DNA from: Kofleriaceae bacterium
GTDB lineage: Bacteria; Myxococcota_A; Polyangia; Haliangiales; Haliangiaceae
Direction: 5' to 3'
NCBI GenBank assembly: GCA_018058095.1
Contig: JAGPCO010000070.1
Span: 1 to 40,684, forward strand
Length of the DNA: 40,684 nucleotides
The notes under the pieces were generated by a model. It searched no databases. It was not told the origin of the DNA and was given only the letters and a program-made list of their open reading frames with translations. Position numbers and translations under genes: made by a program. Below, one piece after another: positions 40,248-40,684 of this stretch (position 1 is its first letter; every line of letters begins with the position of its first letter).

Positions 40248-40684
40248 TCATCGCGCGCGTGGAGGCCGTGGAGGCCGTCGGTCCAGCAGCTCGGCCGGGT
40301 CGATCGGCCCGCCAGCGCGGAGCCAGCCCTCACGCGCGAGCCAGGTCTTCGGAGCGCTCAACGGGGAGCCCGCGGGAGGCGGCGACCCGTCGATGACCCA
40401 GACACCCGACTTCGTCGGGTGCCCTGACGACCAGCGGTCGGGCTCGAAGAAGCGCAGGCGCTGGCGTAGCTGGCCGCGATTCGCCTGCCAATCCCGGACG
40501 GAGTGACTCAGGTGATTGAAGAGCACGTAGCGCAGGGTGTTGCGCATCTGCGTCGGCGAGGTGACCGGGCGGGCGTGGTAGCGGTCGGCGAAGACCCGGC
40601 CGCGCCGGGCGAAGGCCTTGTTCCAGCCGCGGGCCAGGCGGATCGCTAGCCCCTTCATGCCGCGCGAGAGCGCGGTGTCATCGT
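40248..40684 (-). CDS. REP-associated tyrosine transposase (RAYT), C-terminal part, truncated by window edge
   Basis: The frame is open to the right edge, so ATG 40658 is probably internal. Visible residues include DDTALSRGMKGLAIRLARG, RRGRVFADRYHARPVTSP and NTLRYVLFNHL, the segment after the HUH motif in Y1/REP transposases. Then come HSVRDWQANRG, the FFEPDRWSSG and KTWLAREGW tail, and a Pro/Arg-rich end. The HUH metal site and catalytic Tyr should lie upstream, outside or at the edge. RAYTs are single-copy HUH enzymes that move REP palindromes and do not cut themselves out like insertion sequences. The REP-like palindrome at its 3' side and a relic of a related gene at 642-676 support activity in this genome. 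Confidence 0.82.
   Translation of the reverse strand, partial: DDTALSRGMKGLAIRLARGWNKAFARRGRVFADRYHARPVTSPTQMRNTLRYVLFNHLSHSVRDWQANRGQLRQRLRFFEPDRWSSGHPTKSGVWVIDGSPPPAGSPLSAPKTWLAREGWLRAGGPIDPAELLDRRPPRPPRAR

Overview
The window is very GC-rich, with long spurious open frames on both strands. The gene content suggests a Myxococcota-type bacterium (a Haliangium/Kofleria/Polyangium-like deltaproteobacterium in the old naming). The clues are two Hanks-type Ser/Thr kinases (one with the HRDVSPSN catalytic loop usual in that group, one with a zinc-ribbon N-terminus), a DUF1592/DUF1552 pair, many short 'GCGDD'-type lipoproteins with low-complexity linkers, and kelch and BNR repeat surface proteins. 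This is inference from content; there is no rRNA or other taxonomic marker here.

Layout. 1-614 (+) is the end of a HEAT-repeat gene. 615-886 is a convergent gap full of hairpins, with a 35-bp relic of a REP-associated transposase (RAYT). 887-2700 (-) encodes a membrane/coiled-coil protein coupled to a kelch lipoprotein. 2827-3939 (+) is a DUF2279-like protein. 3956-5976 (-) holds a lipoprotein and a frameshifted secreted protein. 6051-6653 (+) is a DUF924 protein. 6661-11635 (-) holds a small lipoprotein, then (in transcription order) phosphofructokinase, a crotonase, a Cys-rich lipoprotein and a RecD2 helicase, the last three joined by 4-bp start/stop overlaps. 11681-13963 (-) is a zinc-ribbon Ser/Thr kinase. 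14155-19302 (+) carries RadC, an outer-membrane beta-barrel protein, a PEGA-domain kinase, an ECF sigma factor and a candidate anti-sigma membrane protein. 19303-19581 is a convergent gap with a MITE-like inverted-repeat element and a second hairpin. 19582-21421 (-) is a short-chain dehydrogenase and its TetR regulator, each preceded by a TGAANNTTCA operator palindrome. 21537-30992 (-) is a long run of nine genes, most with overlapping ends: HTTM partner, HTTM-TPR protein, endonuclease III, duplicated zinc-ribbon/DUF4178 protein, small membrane protein, DUF350, membrane aminopropyltransferase (spermidine-synthase fold), Tat-exported FAD oxidoreductase and a polytopic membrane protein. 31062-35360 (-) is a DUF1592 - DUF1552 - BNR lipoprotein operon. 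35480-40117 (-) is a full-length Lhr helicase. 40248 to the right edge (-) is a RAYT gene with a REP-like palindrome at its 3' side.

The best candidate for an under-described system is the overlapping DUF4178 / small TM / DUF350 / aminopropyltransferase / Tat FAD oxidoreductase / polytopic membrane protein operon (21537-28322). It looks like an envelope-located module that makes or modifies a polyamine-like compound. Second are the RAYT/REP traces at both ends of the window and the MITE-like element at 19302-19462. DNA-maintenance genes (RecD2, RadC, Nth, Lhr) are scattered through otherwise envelope-oriented operons.
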